Below are positions 46,446-58,387 of a stretch of 64,000 nt of DNA, one piece after another. The stretch spans positions 14,043 through 78,042 of the forward strand of contig JAEWBY010000072.1 in the NCBI GenBank assembly GCA_023390905.1, in the 5' to 3' direction. The notes beneath the pieces were generated by a model, which worked only from the letters and a program-made list of their open reading frames with translations, ran no database searches and had not been told where the DNA came from. The position numbers were made by a program, and so were the translations under genes. Each line of letters starts with the position of its first letter. The stretch's first letter is position 1. The stretch is from Pseudomonadota bacterium. Its GTDB lineage: Bacteria > Pseudomonadota > Gammaproteobacteria > Xanthomonadales > Xanthomonadaceae.

Positions 46446-46476
46446 GAAACGCCGGCGGAAGCCGGCGTTTCTTTTT
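46446..46476 (+). terminator. Rho-independent terminator after the MHS transporter
   Basis: GAAACGCCGGC, loop GGAA, GCCGGCGTTTC followed by TTTTT: an eleven-base stem 23 bases after the stop codon. Confidence 0.93.
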
Positions 46477-46648
46477 GTCGGGATTCGAGAGAGTGAGCCG
46501 GAAGCAGGAACTCGCACGAAGGCGGTTGCCAGAGCCTCGGTCGTTTGCCGCCACGCAGGCCCGTCCGCTGGACGCATGCATGGCACCGCATGCGGTAGGT
46601 CAACCAGCATGCGTTCCTTATTGAATCCCGCACAGCTCGCTGCACGCC

Positions 46649-46978
46649 CTACTGCGGCGGCGCCGCAAGCTCCCGCGCATCGAGGTAGCCGTCGCGATTG
46701 ACGTCCTGCCTGGCGAACGTCGCCGACAGGCGCTTGCGGTGTTCTTCGCGCGTGAGCGGCGCGCCCTTGCCGCCGGGTTGTTCCTGCGGCGACAGCACGC
46801 CATCGCGGTTCGCATCGCGTGCATCGAACGCGTAGCTCATCCAGTCGAGGAATTCGATCCGGTTGATGCGGCCGTCGCCGTCGGCATCCATCCGCGCGAG
46901 ATAGTCGGTCGTCGCATTGACCTGCGCGTGCGCGACGATGGTCGGCAAGGACAACGCGGCGAGTAGAAGGATCCGCAT
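46649..46978 (-). CDS. Exported EF-hand calcium-binding protein
   Basis: 109 residues: signal peptide (about 1-18, ending AHAQ) and three EF-hand loops: DADGDGRINRIEF, DANRDGVLSPQE and DVNRDGYLDARE, all with canonical calcium ligands. Likely periplasmic calcium binding. ATG at 46978 gives the cleanest signal peptide; 46987 is also possible. No partner gene is evident, and the next genes on the same strand belong to other pathways. Confidence 0.82.
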   Translation of the reverse strand: MRILLLAALSLPTIVAHAQVNATTDYLARMDADGDGRINRIEFLDWMSYAFDARDANRDGVLSPQEQPGGKGAPLTREEHRKRLSATFARQDVNRDGYLDARELAAPPQ

Positions 46979-47092
46979 GCCCGTCATTCCCTGCGCCGCG
47001 GCATGCTGGAGCAGGTGCATGAGCGCCGCCCACATCGCGCCGAAGCCGGCACGCGCATGTCGCCAGAATCCACTTCCAGCATGCGCGCCGGA

Positions 47093-48292
47093 TCAGCCGG
47101 CAAGCGCATACCCCTTCAGCCGCGCCGAATACTCCTGCAGGGCGCGGATGCCGCTGGCTTCGGCGTCATGGCACCAGGCCTCCAGGGCTTTCAGACGCTC
47201 GGCGGCGTCATGGCTGCGTGCTTCCAGCAGCGCGGACAGGCGCGCGCGATGTTCGACCAGGGTGCGCATGCGCGGACGCTGCGCGACCCACTGCCGCAAC
47301 TGCTCGCGCGCATCCGGCTTGAGCCAGCGGCCGTCATCGACGAGACCGCGCCGCAGTTTGCGCGGCAGCAGCGCACGCAGCTTCGCGCCCGCCTGCGCGG
47401 CCTCCTCGCGCAGCGCCGGCGTGAACACGTTGCGCTGGTAATCGGTCATGGCCTGGAAGCGATGCGACAGCAGCGCCTTCAACGTATCGGCATCGGGCAC
47501 GGCGATGTTCGGGCGGATGTCGAGGCTGGGCGCCACGCGCAGCACTCTGGCCAGGCGCAGTTTCTCCAGCACGCGGATCGCGGCCCAGCCGATGTCGAAT
47601 TCCCAGCGCCGCATCGAGAAGCGCGCCGAACTCGGGAAGGCATGATGGTTGTTGTGCAGTTCCTCGCCGCCAATCCAGAACGCCCACGGTGTCAGGTTGG
47701 TGGAGGTATCGGCCGACTCGAAGTTGCGATACCCCCACCAGTGTCCGAGCCCGTTCACCACGCCGGCGGCCCAGAACGGAATCCACGCCATCTGCACGGC
47801 CCACAGCGCCACGCCGGGCAGGCCGAACAGCAGCGCGTTGATCAGCAGCAGCGCCACCGGCCCCAGATTGGCGTGCGGAGTATAAAGATGCCGCTCGATC
47901 CAGTCCTCCGGCGCGCCCTTGCCGTACTGCTCGATGTCGGCCCGCTGCCAGCGCGCTTCGCGATACAGCTCCACGCCGCGCCAGAACACGTTGCCGATGC
48001 CCTTGACCTGCGGGCTGTGCGGATCCTCTTCGGTTTCCACCCGCGCGTGGTGCTTGCGATGGATGGCGACCCACTCGCGCGTGATCATCGACGTGGTGAG
48101 CCAGGTCCAGAAGCGGAAGAAATGATTCAGCGCCGGATGGAAATCCACGCCGCGATGCGCCTGGCTGCGATGCAGGTACAGGGTCACCGAGAAAATCGTG
48201 AGCTGGGTGAAGACCAGCAGGATCAGCAGCATTCCCCACACGCCTGGGTCGGTCAGGCCACCGGTGAGGAAGCGAAGCAGTGAATCGGACAT
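47093..48292 (-). CDS. Acyl-CoA/acyl-lipid fatty acid desaturase
   Basis: 399 residues with membrane helices and the three histidine boxes of delta-9-type desaturases: HRSQAHR (41-47), HRKHHA (78-83) and HNNHHAFP (213-220). Residues beyond about 255 form a charged, mostly helical cytoplasmic extension (MTDYQRNVFTPALREEA...DDGRWLKPDAREQLR) found in DesA-like proteins of this bacterial group. It introduces a double bond into saturated acyl chains of membrane lipids. ATG at 48292 is preferred over the longer frame starting at 48388. Confidence 0.93.
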   Translation of the reverse strand: MSDSLLRFLTGGLTDPGVWGMLLILLVFTQLTIFSVTLYLHRSQAHRGVDFHPALNHFFRFWTWLTTSMITREWVAIHRKHHARVETEEDPHSPQVKGIGNVFWRGVELYREARWQRADIEQYGKGAPEDWIERHLYTPHANLGPVALLLINALLFGLPGVALWAVQMAWIPFWAAGVVNGLGHWWGYRNFESADTSTNLTPWAFWIGGEELHNNHHAFPSSARFSMRRWEFDIGWAAIRVLEKLRLARVLRVAPSLDIRPNIAVPDADTLKALLSHRFQAMTDYQRNVFTPALREEAAQAGAKLRALLPRKLRRGLVDDGRWLKPDAREQLRQWVAQRPRMRTLVEHRARLSALLEARSHDAAERLKALEAWCHDAEASGIRALQEYSARLKGYALAG

Positions 48293-48481
48293 GGCAGGCT
48301 CGGCTGGCCCGTGGGGGGATGCGGGCCCGCTCCCATCATGCGGGCATGGGATGACGATTTCACCCGACGCCGGCGCATGGACGCACAAGCCTTGGCCGGC
48401 GTCACAGTTGCGGCGCGGACCAACGCGGCCGGCCTTCAGCTTCGGCGCGGCGCCAGCGCGCTCTGCACCGCGATGTGCGCT

Positions 48482-49006
48482 TCAGCCCGCCGGCGTTGCA
48501 GCGGTGATTTCTTCGCGCAGGATGCGCTGGATGTCGTTGACGATGCGTTCCAGTGAATGCTCGCCGTAGCCAAGGTGACGGGCCGCGATGCGACCCTGGC
48601 GATCGATGATCCACAGGTTCGGGTAGGCCCGCACATCGTAGGCCTGCGCGATGTCGCCGCTGCGATCACGCACGAGCAGCGTCCGGTAGCCGCGCATCTG
48701 CCGTGTCATCTGGCGGTACACGTCGTTCGGATCCTGCACGTTCACGGCGATGACCTGCAGCCACTGATCGCCCACCTTCTGCTGCAGGGCTTCGAGCACC
48801 GGCAGTTCCTTCAGGCATTGCGGACACCACGACGCCCAGAAGGTCACGATCACCAGCTTGCCCCGGTACGCCGACAGATCGACTATCTTGCCGTCCTTGT
48901 CCTTGCCCAGTTGCACCGGCGCGGCGTCGCCGATGGCCGGTGCCTGCGCGAAGGACGTGGAAACAGACAACCACCCCAGCACGAGGGCGAGCAGGACACG
49001 GCGCAT
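48482..49006 (-). CDS. TlpA/ResA-like periplasmic thioredoxin
   Basis: 174 residues: signal peptide (about 1-20, ending SFAQ), then a thioredoxin-fold domain with the redox motif FWASWCPQCLKELP (C61 and C64) and cis-Pro in VRAYPNLWIID. It reduces disulfides in the periplasm, possibly for cytochrome maturation; no cytochrome gene lies close by. The gene is divergent from the ABC ATPase gene, 66 bases between the two starts. Confidence 0.93.
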   Translation of the reverse strand: MRRVLLALVLGWLSVSTSFAQAPAIGDAAPVQLGKDKDGKIVDLSAYRGKLVIVTFWASWCPQCLKELPVLEALQQKVGDQWLQVIAVNVQDPNDVYRQMTRQMRGYRTLLVRDRSGDIAQAYDVRAYPNLWIIDRQGRIAARHLGYGEHSLERIVNDIQRILREEITAATPAG

Positions 49007-49072
49007 TCGGGTTTCCTCCCTGAACCAGCCTTGCAGTCTAGCGGCCCCGACCGTGCCCCGAAAGCAATCGCG

Positions 49073-49894
49073 ATGTCCCTGACCGCCTCCGCCGATCCCC
49101 AGACCCCGCCCCTGTTCGAACTCGATCGCGCCACCGTCATCCGCGGCGGCGTGCGCGTGCTGCGCGAGCTGTCACTGAGCATTCCGCTCGGGCAGCACAC
49201 CGTGATCCTCGGGCCCAACGGCTGCGGCAAATCGACCTTCATCAAATTGATCCATCGCGAGCTGTATCCCCTGGCGCGCGAAGGCGACGCGCCGGTGAAA
49301 GTGTTCGGGCTGCGCCGCTGGAACGTGGCCGAACTGCGCACGCGGCTGGGCGTGGTCACCAGCGATCTGACGCGCGATCTGCAGGAGATGCCGCAGCTGG
49401 GTGTCGAGGATGCGGTGCTGACCGGCTTTTTCTCCAGCTTCGTCATTCCCCCGCACCGCGAAGTCGATGCAGCGATGCGCGTCCGGGCGCGGCAGGCACT
49501 GGCCGACGTCAGCGCCGGCGCGCTGGCGGATCGGCAGGTAGGCGAGCTGTCCACCGGCGAAATGCGCCGCGTGCTGATCGCGCGCGCGCTGGTCCATGAT
49601 CCGCAGGCGCTGCTGCTCGACGAACCCACCGCCGGGCTGGATCTGATCGCCCAGCGGCGTTTCCTCGAACTGCTCCGCGAACTCGCGCGGCGCGGCATCA
49701 CGCTGGTGCTGGTGACCCACCATCTGGAGGAAATCGTGCCGGAGTTCCAGCGCGTGATCCTGCTGCGCGCCGGGGAAGTGATGGCCGATGGCACGCCGGA
49801 GCAGGTGCTGACCTCGGACCAGTTATCCCGCGCCTATGGCGGCCCCTTGAAAGTGGCGCGCGAGGCGGAACGTTTCGTGCTCAGCCACGAGTGA
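49073..49894 (+). CDS. ABC transporter ATPase subunit (stand-alone)
   Basis: 273 residues: Walker A GPNGCGKST, Q-loop region LGVVTSDLTRDL, signature LSTGEMRRVLIAR, Walker B ALLLDEPTAG and the switch VTHHLEE. No permease gene is adjacent. It most resembles the single-domain ATPases of the YhbG/ModF-like group. It is followed within six bases by mutM, so the two share a transcript. ATG at 49073 is used; the upstream in-frame run to 48557 is not coding. Confidence 0.9.
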   Translation: MSLTASADPQTPPLFELDRATVIRGGVRVLRELSLSIPLGQHTVILGPNGCGKSTFIKLIHRELYPLAREGDAPVKVFGLRRWNVAELRTRLGVVTSDLTRDLQEMPQLGVEDAVLTGFFSSFVIPPHREVDAAMRVRARQALADVSAGALADRQVGELSTGEMRRVLIARALVHDPQALLLDEPTAGLDLIAQRRFLELLRELARRGITLVLVTHHLEEIVPEFQRVILLRAGEVMADGTPEQVLTSDQLSRAYGGPLKVAREAERFVLSHE

Positions 49895-49900
49895 TCCCGG

Positions 49901-50731
49901 ATGCCCGAACTGCCCGAAGTCGAAACCACGCGCCGAGGCCTGGCCCCGCATCTGGAAGGCCGGCGGATCCAGTCGGTCACGTTGCGCCGCCCGGATCTGC
50001 GCTGGCCGATCCCCGACGAGATCGCGCGCGAACTGCCGGGCCAGCGCATCACCGCGGTGCGCAGGCGGGCGAAATACCTGCTGATGGATGTGGAAGCCGG
50101 CGGCAGCGCGCTGCTGCACCTGGGCATGTCCGGCAGCCTGCGCGTGCTGCCCGCCGGGACGGCCGTGCGCGCGCATGATCATGTCGACATCGCGCTGGCG
50201 GCTCCGCGTGGTCCGGTGACCCAGGTGCTGCGGTTCAACGACCCGCGCCGGTTCGGCTGCCTGCTGTGGCAGCCGGCCGGCGAAACGCATCCATTGCTGC
50301 AAGGGCTGGGACCGGAACCGCTGTCGGACGCTTTCGACGGCGATTACCTGTTCGAACTGAGCCGCGGCCGCAAGGCGCCGGTGAAGACCTTCCTGATGGA
50401 TCAGGCGGTGGTGGTCGGCGTGGGCAACATCTATGCGGCCGAAAGCCTGTTCCGCGCGGGAATTTCACCGTTGCGGGCGGCCGGCCGCGTCTCGCGCGAG
50501 CGCTACCAGGCGCTGGCCGGTGCGGTGAAGGACATCCTCGGCCACGCGATCACCCGCGGGGGCACGACGCTGCGGGATTTCATCAGCCCGGACGGCGCGC
50601 CGGGCTATTTCGAACAGGAACTCTCGGCCTACGGTCGCGGCGGCGAACCCTGCCCCCGTTGCCGCCGACCGATGAAGCAGGCCAGCATCGGCCAGCGTGC
50701 CACGGTCTGGTGCGGGCATTGCCAGAGGTAG
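49901..50731 (+). CDS. mutM: Formamidopyrimidine-DNA glycosylase
   Basis: 276 residues: the catalytic MPELPEVETTRRGL start (P2, E3), K58 in RRRAKYLLMD, the H2TH region with VVGVGNIYAAESLFRAGISPL, and a C-terminal zinc finger with CPRCRRPMKQASIGQRATVWCGHC. It removes 8-oxoguanine and related lesions. It starts six bases after the ABC ATPase stop, and no own promoter is seen. Confidence 0.97.
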   Translation: MPELPEVETTRRGLAPHLEGRRIQSVTLRRPDLRWPIPDEIARELPGQRITAVRRRAKYLLMDVEAGGSALLHLGMSGSLRVLPAGTAVRAHDHVDIALAAPRGPVTQVLRFNDPRRFGCLLWQPAGETHPLLQGLGPEPLSDAFDGDYLFELSRGRKAPVKTFLMDQAVVVGVGNIYAAESLFRAGISPLRAAGRVSRERYQALAGAVKDILGHAITRGGTTLRDFISPDGAPGYFEQELSAYGRGGEPCPRCRRPMKQASIGQRATVWCGHCQR

Positions 50732-50890
50732 CGGGGAGACGGGAACAGGCTCGGCCGCCAGACCTGTGGGTCTACTCCGGGATTCCACGCTCCGATGCCA
50801 CCTGGGCAGGCTCGCTCCCGTTCACGGGAGCCCCGTGGGGACTGACACGGTCCGACGCTTTGCCGATTTACCGCTTTACCGCTTTTCCAA

Positions 50891-50925
50891 TTCCCGATTC
50901 CCGATTCCCGCCTCCCCGTTCCCGA
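50891..50925. repeat. Second TTCCCGA-type repeat block, before the sigma factor gene
   Basis: TTCCCGATTCCCGATTCCCG then related CTCCCCGTTCCCGA. Preceded by TTTACCGC TTTACCGC at 50868-50884. Block and flank match the xthA upstream element at 21668-21702 in kind and order. Confidence 0.7.
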
Positions 50926-51013
50926 TACACCCGGAAGTCCCCCCACCTCCCGGCCCAACCCTGAACTCACTTTTGAGGCTATATTCGCGCCCTGCTTTGG
51001 GGAAAACGCGCGC

Positions 51014-51580
51014 ATGGCCGACTCTTCCGACATCACCATCTGGCTCGATTCGGCCCGCAACGGCGATCGCGCCGCGCTGGATCGCGTGCTGGCCACGCTG
51101 TACCAGGAACTGCACACCATGGCGCGCCGCCAGTTGTCGGGCCAGCACGGCTACACGCTGGACGCCACCGCGCTGGTGCACGAGTCCTACCTCAAGCTGA
51201 TCGGATCCACCGGCACGGCCAAGTTCGAGGATCGCGCGCATTTCTTCGCCTACGCGGCGTCCTCGATGCGCAGCGTGGTGGTGGATTACGCGCGCAGCCG
51301 GCTGGCGCGCAAGCGTGGCGGCGACCTCAAGCGCGTGGCCGACATCCCGGAAGAAGTCGAGGGCAACCTCAAGCTCGACGAGGATCTGCTGGCGCTCAAC
51401 GCCGCGCTGGATCAACTGGCCGAAGCCGACGAACGCCTGGCCAAGGTGGTCGAACTGCGCTATTTCGCCGGCCTTTCCGAACTGGAAATCGCCGAGCTGC
51501 TGCAACGCTCCGAGCGCAGCATCCGCCGCGACTGGCAGAAGGCGCGGCTGTTCCTGCTGTCGACGATGCAGGACGACTGA
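51014..51580 (+). CDS. ECF43-like sigma factor lacking the acidic region 2.2 motif
   Basis: 188 residues. Sigma region 2 contains LDATALVHESYLKLIG where ECF factors normally carry the acidic, core-binding DAEDLVQE-type motif; the acidic residues are absent and Thr48/Thr52 flank it. Region 4 has LRYFAGLSELEIAELLQRSERSIRRDWQKAR. This is the pattern of ECF43 factors (EcfP, EcfK), which become active only when a partner Ser/Thr kinase phosphorylates a threonine at this place. The kinase gene follows nine bases later. TATATT at 50980-50985 is a candidate -10. Confidence 0.87.
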   Translation: MADSSDITIWLDSARNGDRAALDRVLATLYQELHTMARRQLSGQHGYTLDATALVHESYLKLIGSTGTAKFEDRAHFFAYAASSMRSVVVDYARSRLARKRGGDLKRVADIPEEVEGNLKLDEDLLALNAALDQLAEADERLAKVVELRYFAGLSELEIAELLQRSERSIRRDWQKARLFLLSTMQDD

Positions 51581-51589
51581 TCCGGCGCG

Positions 51590-54397
<2,808 letters not shown>

Positions 54398-54460
54398 CGC
54401 GGAGGCACGCAGGCCCGCGCAGCAGCGACGAGATGCGCGCGTTGAAAAGCAATCGGATCG

Positions 54461-55081
54461 CTACAAGGGCAGCGGCGGCTGCACCGGATCGATGCGGCCT
54501 TCACCGCGTGCGATCTTCTTGAACTCGGCGCGGCTCACCGACACATAGCGCTCGTTGCCGCCGATCTCGACCTGCGGGCCGTCCTGCACCGCGCGACCTT
54601 CATCATCCACGCGCACGGTCATCGTCGCCTTCTTGCCGGTGTGGCAGATCGTCTTGATCTCCTGCAGTTCATCGGCCCAGGCCAGCAGATACTGGCTGCC
54701 CTCGAACAGTTCGCCGCGGAAATCGGTACGCAACCCGTAGCAGAGCACGGGAATGCGCAGCGCATCGACGACCTCGCTGAGCTGCCAGACCTGCGCGCGC
54801 GAGAGGAACTGCGCTTCATCCACCAGCACGCATCCCAGCTTGCCATTGCGTTCGAGGTCCTGCCGCACCAGCAATTCCAGGTCGGTCTCGCGCGTGAAGG
54901 CGATCGCGTCGGATTTGAGTCCGATGCGCGAGGCCACCACGCCGGTGCCGGCGCGATCGTCCAGGCGCGGCGTCAGGATCAGCGCGCGCATGCCGCGTTC
55001 GCGGTAGTTGTACGCCGATTGCAGCAGCGTGGTGGTCTTTCCGGCGTTCATCGCCGAATAGTAGAAATAGAGCTTCGCCAT
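54461..55081 (-). CDS. tdk: Thymidine kinase
   Basis: 206 residues: P-loop SAMNAGKTTTLLQ, VLVDEAQFL (catalytic Glu), FRGELFEGSQYLLAWADE and GGNERYVSVSR (lasso region). It phosphorylates thymidine with ATP. The zinc-binding cysteines of type II kinases are largely missing: where E. coli has a CxCxxK pattern, this protein has ICHTGKKAT, and YVSVCR is YVSVSR. Starts at 55081, 90 bases from rep, transcribed divergently. Confidence 0.94.
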   Translation of the reverse strand: MAKLYFYYSAMNAGKTTTLLQSAYNYRERGMRALILTPRLDDRAGTGVVASRIGLKSDAIAFTRETDLELLVRQDLERNGKLGCVLVDEAQFLSRAQVWQLSEVVDALRIPVLCYGLRTDFRGELFEGSQYLLAWADELQEIKTICHTGKKATMTVRVDDEGRAVQDGPQVEIGGNERYVSVSRAEFKKIARGEGRIDPVQPPLPL

Positions 55082-55171
55082 GCGCGGATCTTACTGCGTG
55101 CCAACACGCGGCCGCGCGCTTTTTTCGCGGTTTGCAGACGGTAGAATGGCCGGCCCCGGAACGACGCCCGC

Positions 55172-57151
55172 ATGGATTTCCTCAACCCTCCCCAACGTGC
55201 CGCGGTCCTTCACACGCAGGGCCCGTTGCTGGTGCTGGCTGGCGCCGGCAGCGGCAAGACGCGCGTGATCGTCGAGAAGATCGCGCACCTGATCACCTCC
55301 GGCCGCATGCCGGCCAAGCGCATCGCGGCGATCACCTTCACCAACAAGGCCGCCAAGGAAATGCGCGAGCGCCTGGGCAAGCGCCTGAAGGGCGACGTGG
55401 CCGAAGGGCTGACGATCTGCACCTTCCATGCGCTGGGCCTGAAATTCCTGCAGATCGAGCATGCGGCCGCCGGGCTCAAGCGCGGGTTTTCGATCTTCGA
55501 TGCCGACGACAGCGCCGCGCAGGTCAAGGATCTGATGACCGGCGCCAAGCCCGACGCGATCGAAGCGATGAAGGGGCTGATCTCGCGCGCCAAGAACGCC
55601 GGCCTGTCGCCGGAGGAAGCGATGGCCGCCGCGCGCACCGCGCGCGAACAGGAGGCTGCCTCGCTCTATGCGCGTTACCAGGCGCGGCTGACGACCTTCA
55701 ACGCAGTGGATTTCGACGATCTGATCCGCCTGCCGGTGCAGATCCTGGAAGGCGACGCCGAGCTGGCCAAGGCCTGGCGCGAGCGCATCGGCTATCTGCT
55801 GGTCGACGAATGCCAGGACACCAACGATGCGCAGTACCGGTTGCTGAAAGTGCTGGCTGGCCCGCGCGGCGATTTCACCTGCGTGGGCGATGACGACCAG
55901 AGCATCTACGCCTGGCGCGGCGCCAATCCGGACAATCTGCTGCAGATGGCGAAGGATTATCCGAAGCTGGAGATCATCAAGCTCGAACAGAACTACCGGT
56001 GCAGCAATCGCGTGCTGCGCGCGGCCAATACGCTGATCGCCCACAATCCGCACGAGCACCTGAAGAAGCTGTGGAGCGATCAGCCCGATGGCGATCGCAT
56101 CCGCGTGTGGGAATGCCGCGACAACGAACACGAAGCGGAAAAGGTCGCCGCGGAGATCGCGTTCCTGCATACCGCCAAGGAAGCGCCGTGGAGCGATTTC
56201 TGCATCCTGTTCCGCGGCAACCATCAGTCGCGCGTGCTCGAAAAAGCGCTGCAACTGCTACGCGTGCCCTACCACCTCACCGGCGGCACCGCGTTCCTCG
56301 AACGGCAGGAAGTCAAGGACGCGCTGTCGTGGCTGCGGCTGGTCGCCAATCCCGATGACGACACCGCATTCCTGCGCGCGGTGCAGTCGCCCAAGCGCGA
56401 GGTCGGCACGACGTCGCTGGCGAAGCTGGCCGAACTGGCGCAACAGGCGAACGTGCCGATGTCGCGCGCGGCCGAATCGATGGCGGTGCTCAAGGCGCTG
56501 CCCGCGCGCGCGGCCAACGGGCTCAGCGCATTCAACGACATCGTGCGCGACCTGCGCGATCATGCGAAAAGCTTGTCGGCCAAGGATCTGCTGCTGCGCC
56601 TGAACGAGCGTTCCGGCCTGCTGGCGGAACTGCGGTCGCAATGCAAGGACGATGCTTCGTTCCAGCGGCGTCGCGCCAATCTCGATGAACTGGCCGACTG
56701 GTTCGACGGCGGTCCGCGTGGCGGTAATGTCGGCGATCTGGCCGCGCAGCTCGCGCTGTTGTCGCGCAATGACAAGGATGATGGCGGCAACCAGGTGCGG
56801 TTGATGAGCCTGCACGCCGCCAAGGGGCTGGAGTTCCGCTACGTCTTCATCGTCGGTTGCGAGGACGGCACGCTGCCGCACGAGATCAGCGTGGAAGAAG
56901 GCAATCTGGCCGAGGAACGTCGCCTGCTGTATGTCGGGATCACGCGCGCCAAGCAGGCGCTGTGGCTGAGCTACAGCCGGGAGACGCGCCGCTTCCGCGA
57001 GAAGGTGCGCCTGATGCCGAGCCGTTTCCTCGATGAGCTGCCGGCCAGCGAACTCCAGCGCGATGGCGCCGACCCGGTCGCCGACGCCGCGCACAAGAAG
57101 GAACGCGCGAGCGCGGGACTGGCGGCGATCCAGGCGTTGCTCGACGGTTGA
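55172..57151 (+). CDS. rep: ATP-dependent DNA helicase Rep
   Basis: 659 residues of superfamily 1A: LNPPQRAAV (Q motif), Walker A AGAGSGKT, LVDECQDTND (motif II), GDDDQSIYAWRGA (motif III), motif IV LEQNYRCSNRVLRAA, VRLMSLHAAKGLEF and LLYVGITRAKQAL (motifs V-VI). Length and motifs fit Rep rather than UvrD (about 720). It supports replication-fork progress. TAGAAT at 55142-55147 is a -10 candidate. Confidence 0.95.
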   Translation: MDFLNPPQRAAVLHTQGPLLVLAGAGSGKTRVIVEKIAHLITSGRMPAKRIAAITFTNKAAKEMRERLGKRLKGDVAEGLTICTFHALGLKFLQIEHAAAGLKRGFSIFDADDSAAQVKDLMTGAKPDAIEAMKGLISRAKNAGLSPEEAMAAARTAREQEAASLYARYQARLTTFNAVDFDDLIRLPVQILEGDAELAKAWRERIGYLLVDECQDTNDAQYRLLKVLAGPRGDFTCVGDDDQSIYAWRGANPDNLLQMAKDYPKLEIIKLEQNYRCSNRVLRAANTLIAHNPHEHLKKLWSDQPDGDRIRVWECRDNEHEAEKVAAEIAFLHTAKEAPWSDFCILFRGNHQSRVLEKALQLLRVPYHLTGGTAFLERQEVKDALSWLRLVANPDDDTAFLRAVQSPKREVGTTSLAKLAELAQQANVPMSRAAESMAVLKALPARAANGLSAFNDIVRDLRDHAKSLSAKDLLLRLNERSGLLAELRSQCKDDASFQRRRANLDELADWFDGGPRGGNVGDLAAQLALLSRNDKDDGGNQVRLMSLHAAKGLEFRYVFIVGCEDGTLPHEISVEEGNLAEERRLLYVGITRAKQALWLSYSRETRRFREKVRLMPSRFLDELPASELQRDGADPVADAAHKKERASAGLAAIQALLDG

Positions 57152-57226
57152 GTGCAGTCGCACGGCAGGACTGGACCGCATCGCGATGCATTTGTACGCT
57201 GGCCGCGCCTTCGAGGAGTTGCGCCG

Positions 57227-57610
57227 ATGACCCGTTCCAGTCCGCTGTGGTTGCCGATCGGTTTCGTCATCGCGCTGATCGGCGTCGGATTCAAGTACTG
57301 GCAACTGCCTGCGCTGCACGCGCCGCTGCCGGCCGTACTGCTCGGCCCGGGACTGGTCGCGGTCGGCGTGGTGGCGATGCTGCTGCGGGCATTCGGCACG
57401 GGCCGCTTCGTGCGTATCTGGTTGACGATTGCGCTGACCGTGCCGGCTGCCGTGGCGATCCGCTGGGCGATGGTCGCGCCGATCGAGGCCACGGCGCAGG
57501 CATTCGGCCGCGACTTCGGCATCGCGCTCGCCCTGGGCGTGATCGCGGCGCTGGCCGGCACCGCGATCGGCAGCCTGCTGCTGTTGCGCAGCAGCCGGCG
57601 TCCGGACTGA
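57227..57610 (+). CDS. Four-helix membrane protein, function unknown
   Basis: 127 residues with four hydrophobic helices (WLPIGFVIALIGVGFKYW, LLGPGLVAVGVVAMLLRAF, IWLTIALTVPAAVAIRWAMV, IALALGVIAALAGTAIGSLLLL). No family is recognised. GAGGAG lies eight bases before the ATG. It follows rep by 75 bases and converges on yceH. Confidence 0.6.
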   Translation: MTRSSPLWLPIGFVIALIGVGFKYWQLPALHAPLPAVLLGPGLVAVGVVAMLLRAFGTGRFVRIWLTIALTVPAAVAIRWAMVAPIEATAQAFGRDFGIALALGVIAALAGTAIGSLLLLRSSRRPD

Positions 57611-57623
57611 TGGCGGCGCGGCC

Positions 57624-58301
57624 TCAGCCGCCGAGCGCTTCGCGCAGCCGCGCGATCTGATCGCGCAGTTCGGCCACTTCCGCTTCCAGCGCCTGCACGC
57701 GGGATTCCAGCGCTGCGCGCGTACCCGTGCTTTCGCCGCCCTCGTCACCAGCGCGCGGATACACCGGCACGCTGGCATCCACCGGCCCGCACAGCAGATG
57801 CATGTAGCGATCTTCACGCTGGCCCGCGCCGCGTCCAATCTGCACCACCAGTTGGCGCTGGATGAGGCGTTCGAGCTGATGCTTCACGTCCTCGCCGTCG
57901 GCGAAACGGAACAGCCGCTCGCTGCGCGCAAGCAGTTCGTGCACGGTCTGCGGCCCGCGCAGCAGCAGCAGTGACAGCAGGACGATCTGCTGCCTGGGCA
58001 CGTTGAAGAATGCAGTGGCGCGATGCTCGTAGCGTTCGGCGCGCGAGGAGAAGACCTGCCGCGCCAGTCCCTTCTGTTCCAGCGCGCGCAGGCCGCGATT
58101 GACCTCGCCCGGATCCAGGTTCATCACCGGCTCGCGGGCGGTCTTCTGGTTGGCGGCCGAATGCGCCGCGTTGACGGTCAGCGGGTAGACGTCGGGCGTG
58201 GTCGCTTCCTTTTCGATGAGGCAGCCGAGCAGACGGGCTTCGGTGGCGTCGAGACGCAGTGCCGGGACGGTTTCGGAGGAGGTTTCTGCGATGTCGTTCA
58301 T
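57624..58301 (-). CDS. yceH: YceH (DUF480) family protein
   Basis: 225 residues: two winged-helix-like domains with the family signature LLGCLIEKEATTPDVYPLTVNAAHSAANQKTAREP and RGPQTVHELLARSERLFRFAD, ending in a coiled coil (LESRVQALEAEVAELRDQIARLREAL). YceH is conserved in proteobacteria, but its function is unknown. ATG at 58301 gives the standard start. Confidence 0.93.
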   Translation of the reverse strand: MNDIAETSSETVPALRLDATEARLLGCLIEKEATTPDVYPLTVNAAHSAANQKTAREPVMNLDPGEVNRGLRALEQKGLARQVFSSRAERYEHRATAFFNVPRQQIVLLSLLLLRGPQTVHELLARSERLFRFADGEDVKHQLERLIQRQLVVQIGRGAGQREDRYMHLLCGPVDASVPVYPRAGDEGGESTGTRAALESRVQALEAEVAELRDQIARLREALGG

Positions 58302-58387
58302 GGCCAACAGGATACGTGAGCGACGGGATCGCGGTTCGGTCATGGCGCTCGGCTAAAATCAGTGCTCTCTCTTTGTCTGGAACTCCG

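Noticed and set aside
48557..49072. N-terminal extension of the ABC ATPase frame
   Set aside because: The stretch is antisense to the TlpA gene and has no ATPase similarity. ATG 49073 is the natural start.
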